Assembly (NCBI GenBank): GCA_010645155.1
Contig: JAAGOF010000204.1
Location: forward strand, 596,415 to 660,414
DNA from: Tigriopus japonicus
Taxonomy: Eukaryota > Arthropoda > Copepoda > Harpacticoida > Harpacticidae
DNA length: 64,000 nucleotides
Direction: 5' to 3'
Shown one piece after another: positions 27,422 to 40,975 of this stretch; the first letter of the stretch is position 1, and the number at the start of each line of letters is the position of its first letter. The notes below the pieces were generated by a model. It had not been told where the DNA came from and did no database searches. It saw only the letters and a program-made list of their open reading frames with translations. Position numbers and translations under genes: made by a program.

Positions 27422-30339
27422 AAGGAGAATATCCCAAGTACGGCTCGGGTCCGATGGGTCCATCGGGCACGTTGACCTCCTTGGGATCACTGGTCTCGCA
27501 CCCCTCCCACACCTCTTCCCTGTATTCAGCCGCTGCTATGGCTGGATACGGGAACTACAGCCATCATATACCTCCAGCTTCACATTCGCCCACAGACTAT
27601 ACCAAATCCACCCTTTCTCATCACCAAACCCAGTTGCCTCAAAATTCGCCCACTCTGTCCAGTGGTTCGGGCGGTCCATCGCCCACCCCCTCCCATAACA
27701 ACAACATCAAAGGACTGGGATCCAAGGCTCAAGACGATAAGAACAACCCGGATCGTGTGAAGCGACCTATGAATGCTTTCATGGTATGGAGTCGTGGGCA
27801 GAGGAGGAAGATGGCTCAAGAAAATCCTAAGATGCACAATTCGGAAATCTCCAAGCGTCTCGGAACGGAATGGAAGACTTTGTCAGAAAGTGAAAAGCGA
27901 CCTTTCATTGACGAGGCCAAGCGACTACGTGCCCTCCACATGAAGGAACACCCTGATTACAAGTACAGGTTTGTTTTTACTACGGAGTTGCGCACTAACA
28001 CTTTCGAAACTTTCTAGAATTACCACAACAGCAACAGCAAATGTAATCAACTGCAAAAAATTGGGATTTCGCTTAGTTCTAGCCCGCCAATCAGCCATTC
28101 AATTACTTGGTTTGAATCTCAATGAATTAGTCGGCCAATCATCTCGCGTTCATTAGCGCTCGGGATGGCAAAGGTAGTTCTCTAATATTATTCTTGAAAC
28201 CGAAAATCAAGATACCCGCGTTAACTGCGAGGCCATTACGTAGATGGAAGTTAGTCCCGAACAATTTGGCGGCGGCTAGTCTAGGCAAATCAACTTTTGT
28301 GCCCAGATTTGGGTTTTGGATTGTTCTAGCTTGAATGTGAGCATTGAGGAGCATTCAATAACAGTAGCAGCAACCACTACAAGTTATTTGCCCTTCATAC
28401 TGAAAAGTAGCGGCAAGTTCGTTTTCATTCATTTAGAGACAAATCTGAACCAGATTTGGAAACATCCCTACAATGAGGCATGTTTATTCATCGTTTGTCT
28501 CTTATCAAAATTTGCATTGTAAAAATTGATACCCATCTTTCGGTATTTGAGAGCCTAGTAATGCTCCCATTTCACCTGGGCTCGGACCAAATTCCATTTT
28601 CATTCTCTCGTCGGAGAAGTTCGTTTAATATTCCACTTCCTATATTGTTGTACATTTCCAAGTTTTCACTTTGAATGTGCGTCAACCGCAAACCTTGTAA
28701 TTGCATTGAGTTTTATGGTAGTAAGAGTCATTACGTTCAGACTTGTGTTTGAAGTCTGAAATTGTCTTGTTCACCTTTGATCCGAGCCCAGAGTCTAGAA
28801 GGTTTCGAAAGTCCTTACTCTGCTTGATCAAGTTGGGAATTGCTTGCTTTGACAAACTAATTAGCACGATCGTCCCTCGTCACTCTCAATCTAGGATCAC
28901 ATCGGCGTCAAATTGGTTCTGGCGATGGTGATGACAACAAGATGGAAAAGGGGAACGAGGGACAGATCATTAACAGTATTACCAACATTTCCAACTAAAA
29001 ATCTTGGACACCTTCGCTCTCTTGATTTAACCATTTGTTTCCTTGGGGGCATGAGACTACTAATGCTAATGATAATCATTATTATGCGGATCCTTTTACC
29101 ATGGCTTAAGTTCGTTTGCTGTCTTATGCGGCCAGGGTCCATTGCTCTGTGGTTGTTTGTTTGCTTTTTTTCAAGTCAATGGAGTCATTAACATTCTTGG
29201 TGTTTAATTTCCTACCAATTCTGGACACTCACTGCTTATGTTCTTTGGACAACCAAACCACTCACCATCTTTACCGCTCTAAGAGCCACCATTTTTTTAC
29301 TACGATTGCCATTACTACCACCACTCCTCATACCACAACGTTACTATTACTAGTTCGTTCGCTGGCTTTTGTGCGTGTTGCCATTAGCAGCAATTAACAC
29401 ACATTAATTACCTAGCAATTTGTTGGTTGTTGCTCATGCTTGGCGTGCTTTGGCCATTTCATATTTTTCCCTCACTCCTGTGTTGCTCGATTGTGGTAAT
29501 TGCTTCAATTATTTCCATGACGTTTCAGCGATTGAAAGCATTTGAGAAATGAGACCACTTCATTTTTCCCTTGCAGGCCGCGACGAAAGACCAAAACGTT
29601 AATGAAGAAAGAGAAATACCCGCTAACTGGCGGGTTAATACCCGGAGATCCTTCCCGAGCTAACTCTCAGTCAAGTGCAGTGGCGGCGAGAGACATGTAT
29701 AGCTCCATGAACGGGTACATGCCCAACGGGTATCATGGGTACGACCCAAGCATGTACAGTCAGTCCCCGTACGCTGGATATGGCCGATACGATAGCATGG
29801 CGGCCGCAGCGGGCATGTATACCTCGGGCTCTAATGTGGCATCTTCATATGTGAACGGTGCCTATTCAGCCATGTATGGCGGCTCCAATCCAACGGGAGG
29901 ATCGGGAAGCACGATGGTGCCTGATGGTTCTCCGTATGGTTCCATGCACGGAGGCAACATTAGTCCGGGCCAACAACAACAGCACAGCCCTGGTTCTGTC
30001 AAGTCGGATACCGGTGTGTCCATGCCCTCAGAGTCGCCAGGTGCTTATGTGAAACGGGAGGTCACTCCCCCTGCTGGATCCGGGGAGCATCCTAACCATG
30101 TACCACATCAACAAACGGATCTCAATCGCATGATTTCCATGTATCTCCCTGGAGATGCAGCTGCAGCGGCTGCGGGCGATCCCAATGCCCAATCTAGGAT
30201 ACAATCAATGTACGCAGGCCACTACCAAGCCATGGCTGCGGCGGTTGGACCTCCCCCACCCGGTCATCACCACCCGGGTCATCCATCCGTGGGATCGGAT
30301 CACATGAGCCATCCTCAAATGTCCATGGCCCATATGTAG
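27391..30339 (+). CDS. SoxB1: SoxB1-family HMG-box transcription factor (Sox2/SoxNeuro-like), two exons
   Basis: Exons 27391-27968 and 29577-30339, 446 aa; the 1608-bp intron is GT...AG and splits an Arg codon at the end of the HMG box (KYR|PRRK). The HMG box starts at about residue 121 ([14 protein letters not shown]) and runs to [20 protein letters not shown], intact, with the SoxB extension GGL directly after. The C-terminal half is rich in Met, Tyr, Gly and Ser and contains [12 protein letters not shown] and a final HYQ...HM, which match the SoxB1 transactivation tail of Sox2. A VKRE sequence fits a psi-K-x-E SUMO site at about the place where Sox2 has one. The family binds ATTGTT-like sites in the nucleus and maintains neural progenitors. 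I chose ATG 27391 because MLAMES..DLK resembles the Sox1/2/3 start; the open frame extends to 27175 without an ATG (encoding YDYPDYGP), so an upstream coding exon is possible. Confidence 0.93.
27969..29576 (+). other. SoxB1 intron inside the HMG-box end
   Basis: 1608 bp; the donor follows AAGTACAG and reads gtttgt, and the acceptor is preceded by ttttcccttgcag. Reading through the donor adds a short tail and a stop at 28015-28017, which would remove the whole activation domain. I see no nested gene. The 3' half is AT-rich with several low-complexity patches. Confidence 0.85.
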
Positions 30340-33300
30340 TAGTTAAAGAAGAAGAAAAACCAGAAAACAACCGAAGTCATCCCCAACCCGTCGTCATGGG
30401 CACTATGTGTCTAAAACATATTCGATACACGCTCGAATCCATCGAGGATCAAACCAGACAGCTCCGTCAAGAGGATTCGAATTTTTGAACACCACCTGCA
30501 AAACCCAGAAGTAACGGCACCACAAACAACAACAAATCCTATTACGATTAAACTAATTCTACTTTTCCCAAAGTTCCGTCTTCAACGCCCGCTACCATCA
30601 ACTTCGTCGTATGTATTTTCAACATCAGTAACACCAGAAGACGAAAAAACAAGAAATTTCATGACGTTGATAATCTGATACGTAAATGCTTCGGGAAATC
30701 ACTGTGATATTTGTTTGTGGTGTTGTCTCTAATCCGACCGAACTGCCTGAAATCTACTACAGACTGAGGAGAGAACTCTGTACCAACCATCCATGACAAT
30801 GCTGCAGATGAAATTTTAAATCATTATGAAAGAAACACGGCACTTTCTTCAGAATTGCCACAATGTGCTGAATGATATGAGAACATTAATTGGTGAAAGC
30901 CTTCAAAAACTCCTGCAAATTTTGGAACAAGAATTCAATCACATCTTCATGCGAACCTTCGGTCTCCACTTTTCTGGCTCGAGGGTTGCGGTTGATTAAA
31001 GCCGGGCGTTTGACGCCGACATTCGCCGTTTGAAAGAGAGTGACGGAAGACGCGCAACAGAAGCCGAAACGGCCGGTGAAAAAAAGGAAAGGCGATTGGG
31101 ATCCTGGTCAAATTGAAGACGGAACTGCGGGAACTCCAGAGATCGAGACGGAACATGACGACGAGAAGAAATCCATGGAAGAATGAATGACATTTGCGAA
31201 ATAAATTCCAAATTTCGCACCAATGAGTGGAACAGAAGAGCGTTTTCCCAACTACTACTATGGCTATTATTATTCTTCCTCCTCCTCATCTGGCACACAG
31301 CTAAAAAGTACAACCACAAGTCACCGATACTTGTGAGCCATGACCGCACTTCCGAGATTAAGACGCACGAATGCCCTTCCATTCAATCTCACCTCTTCAG
31401 TTTTCATTCGTACATTCTGAATGACGAGTTATTTGTTTGTATGAATTCAGCCCCAAGAAAAAAAGGAAACCCACAAGGATTCGACTTCGATCCTTTCTCC
31501 CAGACCAAAGATACCCCTCTACTTCTTCATGATCATCATGGACTTCTGGCTTTGATCTTAGCATTATGATTATGCTCTTACTTTTTTCACCCAATTCCTC
31601 GAACTGCCCTAAACTATAAAGTTCTTGTTTCGGTGAGAGAACCTACTGGCTTATTTGATTTGATTTGGCCAGTACAATTTCCTTGGAAGCTCTTCTTCTT
31701 AACCTTCTCTTCTTTATCGCCATGAGCACTACCGCCAAGATTGACATCAACTTGGTCTTTGTGTTTCTCCGTCAGCATCAAGAACGCCATCTTAGTCGTC
31801 TTCTTCGTCGTCGTGGTCATCTTCGTTGTGTACGTCATCGTCGTCGTCGTTGTTGTCGTCAGGATCCTCATCCTCATCACCTCCACCATCACCACCACCA
31901 CCAAAAAACCAACACCACTTCCTCCACGGAGTGAAGGTGCATCTTATCTACTTACTTACTAGTTCTCATGTCATGACAAGGCAGCTTTATCCCGATGGAA
32001 ATTTGAGAGTCGATCGACGGGGGAAAACCGCGGGGAACACACCCGGCTGGGGGAAACAAACGGAGAGCACTTCACAAATGTTATGTTCCACTTTGCGTTG
32101 TTCTCTTTGTTGCTGCTGATGAAAGTGACGAAAGAAACGGTCAGGCAACAACGGCAACCTTCATAGTTTATATTACAAGAAAACTGTTTGTGATGTGTAA
32201 ATATTTTATACATAAAAAGAAAAAAAATGAAAACGTTAATCGCCGACGACATAATTGCCAATTTGTGGGGCATTGCTGCCGATATGTCCTTGAATAGAAA
32301 AAAATGAGGCCTCCCTCCCACTCAACATTCGTTTGTCGTGATGTTGTCGTTGGTCCATCAAGAAGCTCTGGCCTCCTTCAGTCCTCCGTGTGAGAGTTTG
32401 TGTGTGTGGAAACAAAGGTGAATCATCAACTTCGTCGTCGTCTTAGTCCTTCTCTCAATCGTTATCTGTCGTCACGATCATCAGTACGTGTACTACAAGA
32501 GACGCACACACACAAGAAGAGGAACTAACTAACTAGCTGATCATCACAGACCATTGAGCCCATTTTTTGTCCCCCAATAACATGAAATGATTGGCCTAAG
32601 TTCATGATGCCGACGCTGGCTGAAGATCCAATCATGCCATCCCGACCCCACCCAATATCTCACTTACCAAAACCACCACCCCACACCATCAGCCCAAAAA
32701 TTGTTGTAAGTTTTATAACCCAGTTCACCTTGATTGTTTCCGTAAGAAGAGCCATGAATGATTTTCTTGAAATACAACACACCAACATTCTTTTCAACTT
32801 CAAGACGGAGGAATCCAATCAATCTCTCATTCTCGAACTCGTTGCTTGCCCACAATCTAAAGAGGGCCAATTCGTAGGTTAGACAACCCCTGCATTTCGT
32901 GAGAGTAAGCTCTGAAAGGGAAATCGATAATTCTTAGCTCAGACAGTTGCGTAGAAGGCTTAATTCTGCAATAAAGTTGGCATAAATAAAAAAACATGGA
33001 ATGCAGCCAATGTACTTTTTATAGGATTTTTCAGGTGTGAGCTAGTTCTTTACATTTTTGATGGATGGATCTCTGAATCGAAATACTAAACATGCCCTAA
33101 ATTTCAATTTACCTACTGTGTCATGTCCGTTTAGAGACTCTTTGAATGTAAAGAAAGGATGGGAAATACACATGTCAAAAGTAAGTGTTTCCGTTGACTA
33201 TAGCCGTCAATTGAAAAGGCAAAAAATCCGAAGTAATTTTGCTGATCCCCATCAAACTTAAACTTGCATCAAATTCGTGATTAAAAGTTGAAACATAAGG

Positions 33301-34288
33301 CAAGGATCACTGATGTATTATTCTATGATTTCCTTGCATAAGGTTATAATGTGGCACATTTACCAATTGATTTTCTTCAACACCCTCAATTTCAAGTTCA
33401 GAGAAAAACGAAATACAAAGATATGTCCTCTTTTCACATGTTTACTCAATAATCAGTTAGAAAAGCAAATGGCTGAAACTGCAATAATGCACTCTGCTCC
33501 AACAACCAGAAGTGATATAGGCCCACTGAAGCTTTGAAAGAAATGCCTGACGATGCATGTAGAGCTTTGGTACTTGTGAGGTAGTGCATACTACGTACAT
33601 ACGGAGACTTCAGAGTGTGTCTCAGATTACGATGTTCTGCCTCAAGAAGTTCGCCAATCTTGATAAGAGTCTCGACGATCCGTGGATGGTTTCCGACTTA
33701 CTTCTTCAGCTGCTCCACTGTTTCCTACTTCTCCTCCTCCTTCTCTCATTTGAATCGAGGCATGGTCATGGATGGTTCCTTATCGTTCCAGAAAACCATG
33801 TCCACCCAAATGGATGGATGGAGTGCTGCTGATGCTAGCTAGTGAGTGGTTCGTTATTGAAACGAACTAGTTCATGCCATATTGAACGCTCTGTTGTCCA
33901 ATGGACTTGAATCGGTTGTGAAGATGGATTTTCATGCCAATCTCGGCAATAGTCAACATCTGTGTATTGTGGTGTAGCATGCTTGAAATCAAAATTTTCG
34001 ACACGCAATCGCTCTTAAGAAACCCAGTGGAACATGTATCCTTCCTTCCTATTTGATTCCCTTCAAATTGTGGAAGTCTCAAGCACTCCGTAGTTTTCAT
34101 TTATGTCGAGTTGAGTTTGGCAATCCGTGGATGAATGAATTCAATGACATATTCTCAAATTAGAAGGTTGGTTTCCACTCGGTAGGAAGTTTCAATTTCT
34201 AGCATGCAATCGAGATCTTCACAGTTCGACTGTCATTTCAAAGGCTCCGTTGATCCGTTTCAATCAAAACGTGTGACCAACTCAAGAG

Positions 34289-34311
34289 CAGTCAGTCAGT
34301 CAGTCAGTCAG
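34289..34311. repeat. (CAGT)n microsatellite
   Basis: Nearly six uninterrupted CAGT units. Confidence 0.85.
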
Positions 34312-37300
34312 CGTGGTTTTTGGTTGGGGAAAAGAGCGGCAATCAATTCATAATTTGAGTGAATCAATGGATGGTGGTGGCAAGCCAGGGTCGATCCCAT
34401 AATTCCTTCACCGGGCTATCATTATTACTTCGTGCCAAGTCAACATTTACCCCAGAAGGGAAAGACACAGAAATGTAGGAGTCAGTCGTCGTCCTCTCTG
34501 TGTGTCTCTTTGCCTCCCCTCTAAAGTCCCTCCTTCCTTCCTCAAGTTTTTTCGTCGTCCAGAATCTGCTAATCATGTCAATGACAAGTCAGCCTGGAGG
34601 CTCTTCTTCCCAATCCCAACCAAGTTCCAACCCTCTACTTAAGGCGATGACAACTGGAGTTTATCAACTGGAGCGCAAATGCCAATTGAGTGTGTGGACG
34701 TATATATTTTTCATGGGAAATTCTCTCTTCATTTCTTTGATTGGGTATCCGGTAGGCCAGTAGACAAACTTTAATCTCATCATACCGACGGATTAACTAC
34801 TATTCTAGAATGGCTCTGACAGTCCAAAATGACTACATACAAACACCTCTACAAACATCAGGCCCTGGTGACAAATTTAGTTCCTGAAAGTCGCCGTTTC
34901 ACAGAGAGATCAACCGATTCATTCTGCATCTATTAAAACTACGTAGGTGAAGAGGGCTGAGGGTAGAAAACTATTTTACAACAGGAACAACACTCGATCT
35001 ACGTACGCTTGCCGTCGGTTCATGCATGAACTCCATCAAGATAGTTATCCAACCTAAAATCAAGGTGCGGCCAAATTATCAGGTCGCACACAGACCAGAT
35101 AACAAGCTCCTCCGAAAAAATCATGGACAGGGTGAACGAAAAAATTGCTGAACGGACCATGGAATTGATGCCAAATACAAGGTGACGTGTGAGCTTCTTT
35201 GTGTGCTCAATGTGGGTAGATTTGAATGGGAGTCTATGACAAAGGTTCACTCAGCTTTCATGGATGTCTTTCTTCATCACCCTGTGCTTGGGTTACTGTG
35301 TTACTGTACTGACAGCACAATTATGGCACAGTAGGCACCGGGTGTAGTACTGTAGCTTGGTGGATGGAGCTTTAAAGCAACAGGAAGGAAGCAAGCCGAA
35401 ATCAAGTTGACGCATGCATTTCCTATGATAATCATCTAATTCTGCTCCACCGTGAACAATTGCTTCCGAGAATGGCCCAGAGGTTGCAAAAACTTTGTTA
35501 AGGTGCATTAAAAATAATAATCAATTTGAAATTGTTCAAAAGGGTTGAATTAGAGACACTAGAAATCCCTAGAGCTGAACTATCATTTTTTAAAGCCTTG
35601 ATAGAAATTAAGAAAAACGAAAAAGATAAGAAATGAATGAGCGGATCTAGGAAGATTCAAACAATTCAATGGACAAAGTCCATTTCTACATCAGGTTTGA
35701 TGATTTGGAAAAAAGCCAAAACTACTCGCAACTCAATATCGAATCAAACGATGTTTGAAACGTCACGAAAAAATGCATCATGATTACAAAATTATCTACA
35801 TTCTCATTCGTATCCCCTGAACTCGCTTGGACATAGCTAAAACGCTAAAACACGTAGAAATCCCAACACATCTGTTAAACTTTGGCTCCATCCACCAAAT
35901 ACGAACATCCAATGCAGTTGGGAAAAAACATCGTCCAGTTAACGGACAACTTTGTTTGAATTAGGGATCTACTACTCTGGCCAAGATTGACAAACGAGGA
36001 TAGGAGCGAGGGATTCGCTTCAAACGGTTGCAAATATTCAAGTCACGTAAGTCTTGAACTATGGAAGGTCCGTCGTAAAGAATGGTTTCCTAGCTTAGTC
36101 CGTAACTCGGTAGCATGGAGCAATGTCGCCGTGTCAATGTTGAAATAGCACCCATTTCTCCCCAAACCATCTATCCCCCTTCAAATGGATGTTCTACGTC
36201 TGTCTGTCCAAGGATATCATACAATGTTTCGTCCATAGCCCATTGGCAGCGAGAAGCAACATGTGCAAAATATAGTGCTTCCTCGCTTTCCCCGTCTTCC
36301 ATTCACAGAGATTTTAACGCACCATTTCAGTCAGGAGGGGCTTGGCAGCTATGGACATATATTAGACATCCGTACATGCATGGCATACCCATACAATGAG
36401 TGTCAGTGTCCTGGCCCAATTGCAGAGTCCCACTTGCTACCTACGTACGAAGAGGAAAAGTACCACCATCCATCCCAAATTCGCCCTGTCCACGTATCCA
36501 TGTAACCATCCATCTATTCCAACGTGTGGTATCCCCATCCCTACTCCACGCATGCTTGCTTGCACTCTTGGGAAGGTTCGCTTTTGAATCACCATTTCAT
36601 ACATGCCCATACGTGCAGAGTTCCAATGAAACTCTCACGAGGACTTGGGGCTGGAGTTCCCATCAAACCGGGAATAAGCGACAGTATCTTGTACTCTCAG
36701 TATGGCACGGATGGTTCAAGGGCAGAGATGTTGCTCTCAGCTCTCTGCTCTTCTTCTTTTTCTTTCTCTCCTCCTCCTCCTCCTCCTTCTTCTTCTTCTT
36801 GGCTGGGTCCAACGTCGACAAAGGCCACGAAAAATAGGAGAAGGATGATGTTGATCATGACGATGATGATGAGAGGTTCTCGCCTTTCAGCCTGTGAGAA
36901 ATAGTGCAGCTGTCTCAACAACAAAATAGGGGACAAAAATCAGCTCAGCTTTGTTCAGGCCAAGCATTCAATAAGCCATAGCTCAAGTACGTACACCAAA
37001 GTGGAGAGCCGAGCCGAGCAACACGTTGCACTCACGAACACATATATTGGGTGGTTCTGATCGGAGGGCAATATGAGAACCAGAAGAAAAAAAGCAGAGG
37101 ACGAGGAAGAGGAGAAGAAGACGAGAGGAGCCCAGATTTGCTGGTGAATTGAACGGAACACGTCCACTGCGAGTTCATTTGGGATGGGAGCTTCCAAGAG
37201 CTCGGATGGTCACAAAAAATCACAACCAGCGAACCCTGGGAATGCCTAATAATGGGGTTTTCTCATCTGTCCCACCCTAACAGTGAGTGAAAGACACTGT

Positions 37301-38323
37301 TTGCATTTTCAATGGGATTCGAACGTGACTAAGGGGGACGTTTGACCGGAATTGGGAGAGATTTCAGGACCTTTTAGATAGCTTCAAATTATCTAGAATC
37401 TTGCTCCGCTCTGGATTCTGAATTTGCATAGAATGTTTATTTTCCTTTCCCCGAGTTGACAAGGACCGCATAACATGGCATTGAATCAATGTTATAGTTG
37501 AAAGCTAATCATGGGTCCATGAAGCCTGGCCATTTCGAAAGGCGTTGTCTTGTGTCGTATAAAATTGATACGCTCTTGTTAGAAGTGGACATTTTTGCCG
37601 CTGTCGTGGTTGTTGTTATCGCGGTGGGCTTGTTGTGACTCAAGTTTTCGAGTTCATTTTTCTGTGTCAAATGCTCTGATACTTTCATATTTGTCATGCA
37701 TGGAACATCAATTCTGAGTCTCAGACGTCTGAGTTAATGAGGGAAAAGTTTCATTCGGAGAGCAAAGACAGACACACAGACGACAGTCATGCAGCTCGCC
37801 GAGCAACTCGCTCTATCTGTGTAGTACGTATGGATGTAGAGAGCCAATCCAACTTCATCATCCGCCGAACGAACCCTAACAACCCAAGCGAGCTCGAGAA
37901 GTCACCTCTCAAAGGTGAGAAAGTGACTTGATACGCCTTTCAGTCCAACAACTACGCACACATGCACAGCAACGAAGTCGAAAAGACACAAACGTGAAAA
38001 AAGTTGCCTCGGTTATTCTGGATTTCATACTCGAGAGTATATGTACTGTACGTTACATAGATTCTGCATGCCTGGAGACCCTCGTTTATGGGATGTGTCC
38101 AGGAATGGATGTTTGACACTACTACGATCATCAGTCATAGTAGTACCTGGACCGATTTCCATATCATTCACAACATAAGCCCAACCTCAAGTCTGATTTT
38201 GAATAATCTCACTTGGGATTTGATTCGGCTAAAAACGCCCCGAGATTGATTGAACCAGGCGTCATGGATGGTGCTGGTAATTTCGGATTACTCCTCCAGT
38301 ACGTACTACGGGTACAACTACAC

Positions 38324-38355
38324 GTGAGTGAGTGAGTGAGTGAGTGAGTGAGTGA
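38324..38355. repeat. (GTGA)n microsatellite
   Basis: About eight GTGA units. The same unit is expanded again at 45051-45079 and 47935-47980. Confidence 0.9.
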
Positions 38356-38507
38356 GGGAATCAGTACCTCGACTACCACAACAACCAACGATTCCGAATG
38401 GAAGTACCAAGCCCAAACCAAAGCTAGTCAGGGTAGATGTGGTGGTAGGAGTAGTAGTAGTAGCAGCATCATTCAGTTCCCTCTCTCGCTCAGTACTTGT
38501 TTGCCTC

Positions 38508-38555
38508 GATGGATGGATGGATAGATGGATGGATAGATGGATGGATGGATGGATG
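38508..38555. repeat. (GATG)n microsatellite
   Basis: GATG units with two TAGATG interruptions over 48 bp. Confidence 0.9.
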
Positions 38556-38935
38556 AACGAACGGACTGACGGCTCGGTTTCTGTGTCACTTTTTTCCTTC
38601 TCGGAAATGACTTGACACTTTCTATCCTACTACCACGACAAGCACTGCCATTACAGTACTCTGTACCAGCAGACCACAGACACACACATAGCTACAAACG
38701 ATCTATGAAGGTAAATTCGTAGCAGTAGCAAAACTAATAGTGTATGTATGCGGCCTAAGCCACTAGCACTGGCACTACCTCTCCTTCTTGGTTGTCGTTT
38801 TCCAGCACTTCCACCAAACTTTGGTTGATTGGGGTGGGTGTACACATGTTTCAACCTTAATTTTAGAGTTCCCAACGCCTCCCTTAATTTTACTATCGTG
38901 TGAACGAAAGATTGATATTATCAAGGCATGCTAAG

Positions 38936-38982
38936 TGAGTGCCGAAATTAAGCGGGAGTCGAACCTAAATGGGTATGACCTC
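38936..38982 (+). other. 5S rRNA-like fragment
   Basis: CCGAAATTAAGC (38942-38953) is identical to the core of arthropod 5S rRNA as I remember it. It is followed by a GTCG and, after an apparent internal deletion, by a TGGG...GACC stretch like the 5S 3' half. The ends of a 5S gene are not recognisable, so this is at best a remnant or a 5S-derived SINE piece. On the minus strand the same sequence gives ggttcgactccc, which resembles a pol III B box, so a tRNA-derived origin is the main alternative. Confidence 0.3.
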
Positions 38983-39955
38983 CCTCCTTATTTTCGGTGG
39001 TCCCTTTACTACGTACGTTCCTTCCCAAGCAACCTTAGAAGACGAAGCACCAAGATTATTTTGATTAAGCAGCTGATAAATTGATGAAGAAGCTCGGAGG
39101 TGTGATTTTCGTTATCAATAATCTTGCTTCCAGCTAGCTCCAAAGAACAGGGGACCTGACCAGCTACGTATCGTTGGTTTGGAAGCTAAACTGAATGGCT
39201 ATAAAGTACCAAACATGGAACCCAATAACCTTGAATTATTACAAGGGGCCGTTTTGACCGAACTCGGGCAAGGAGAAGATCCAATGGTGCGAAATAACAT
39301 CATTGACTAATGGCCAGTTGGACCGATATTTCTAGTGCATTGCTGTGTGTACGCATGAAATCACCAGAACAGGATCAAGTCTCACCTAATCCACCAAGCC
39401 AAATTTTTACAGTGTTCATTCACTTGAGAGATCGTAATCAACTTTCGGCGCCTTAGGTTTATTGATTGTGATCATAATGGTTCCTTGATGAAAAAAGACT
39501 AACGATACGCCACTCTGGCAACTCGTATCAAGCTTCAACACACGTTTTGCAACCAGAGCTCATTAATGAGAGTCTCTAGAAGAAAATAACACACCCAGGA
39601 CAAGGCTCATTAATAGACGAGTTTCTTTATTTTACTGCATTACAACCATTTCACCATTCGTTTTGGAAAGCGAGACAACTTTAACAAGTCCTAAGATTTG
39701 TAAGCTGCCATTGAATTCGTTTGTCAATGTCTATCTAGCGAATGAGACCAACAACCTGATTCAAATCCAGCTGTTGGGAAAGCTTCTCTAGGATCCCAAT
39801 TCCCGATTAGTTCATCAATGCGTAAAATTTTCTCAGACAAATAGTTCGAGTGTGAACTAATTCGATCCAAAACCCAAAAGACGACCAGCCAGACCCTCAA
39901 TCCATAATGCATGGCACACCATGATTGAACGTAAACGTCGATATTAATCTACTAT

Positions 39956-40070
39956 TAGAAAGGCCATGCCATTTCATCAGAGCTACAACTCGCTCACTCT
40001 GGTCAAAGAGGGCCTCTTCCAAGTTGCGATATTTCGCAACTCGAACACTGCGACAACCATTCATCCGGAC
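39956..40070. repeat. Dispersed repeat, copy 1
   Basis: Starts tagaaaggccatg and shares with 40858-40975 the blocks catttcatcagagc and ctcactctggtcaaaga in the same order and orientation, followed by weaker similarity (ttccaa, cgaa). The blocks are separated by different lengths in the two copies. No coding potential is conserved between them. Confidence 0.75.
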
Positions 40071-40857
40071 CGTCTGTGCGTCAAATTTACACGGCATTGG
40101 AGACATGGCCACAAAGATCAAGACAAATTACCAAACACTTTCTGGTATGTCCTAATTTTTTTTCGGCCTCTTCCTCTCTGGTCTTCTGCCATATTGAATG
40201 CTTACATGGAGCTGAGCCAAAGAGTGAGGAACGAAGGATCCGAGAGACGAGAACAACAAGCAACTCTGGTTCCTTCTTGGTGAGCCTTCTTCGGTACCTA
40301 CGCACATACGTACATTGCTATACTATCAGCACCACCAACGGTGAGTATGGCAAGTCTCGGAGGGAAATTTGCGAGACGTTGATATTAATTATCATTGAAG
40401 ATCCTGGGGATGGATGATGGTGTCGAAGTCAACGCCAAGAGGGCTCCCTGATTTTTGGTGGCGGGTAGTGGGGACTTTGAACGCACAGCCAGACACAAGC
40501 AGGCTGAATGAGTACTGTATGTGCCAACAGCAATCTGAAGAACTTCATTTATCTTTTTTTCTCGTCATTAATTTTGGTAGTAGTGCCATCATCCCGGGAG
40601 GTGTGCGTGTAGCTCGCACATGTACTACTACAAGTTAGTAGGTAGTAGGTACTACTGCTTGTGAGTGAGTGAGTGTATCAGAGTTGGTTGGTTACTGGTT
40701 GGCTTGGATGGACGAATTCTGGCGTCTTCAATGTGAGAGAGATTAAGAGAACTTCTGATTGCTTCCCAGCCCCAGCCAAACATGTTATTGGAAAATACCA
40801 CATGCTGGGCAATCTCAAGCCGTTTTCTTCCCCTCCATAAGCCAATTAAAATAATGC

Positions 40858-40975
40858 TAGAAAGGCCATGTCATTTCATCAGAGCGACCAACACATTCTC
40901 ACGAAACATCCCACTCACTCTGGTCAAAGAACCTTTTTCCAACCTCCGAAACGAACCACCTCAATCCTCTTTTAG
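40858..40975. repeat. Dispersed repeat, copy 2
   Basis: Direct repeat of 39956-40070 about 0.9 kb away, with a roughly 13-bp longer spacer between the two best conserved blocks. Confidence 0.75.

Larger units (their letters stand above)
30340..38935. other. Gene-free stretch downstream of SoxB1
   Basis: It begins with the SoxB1 3' UTR; the first polyadenylation-like hexamer I see is ATTAAA near 30548, a weak call. After that no gene is supported. Open frames up to 145 codons lack domains. The stretch contains CAGT, GTGA and GATG microsatellites and a CTC/TTC tract around 36750-36800. Confidence 0.45.

Noticed and set aside
27208..28017. 269-codon open frame as a complete SoxB1 protein
   Set aside because: It starts at TTG and runs through the splice donor into intron. 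The conserved RPRRKTK continuation is in the exon at 29577.
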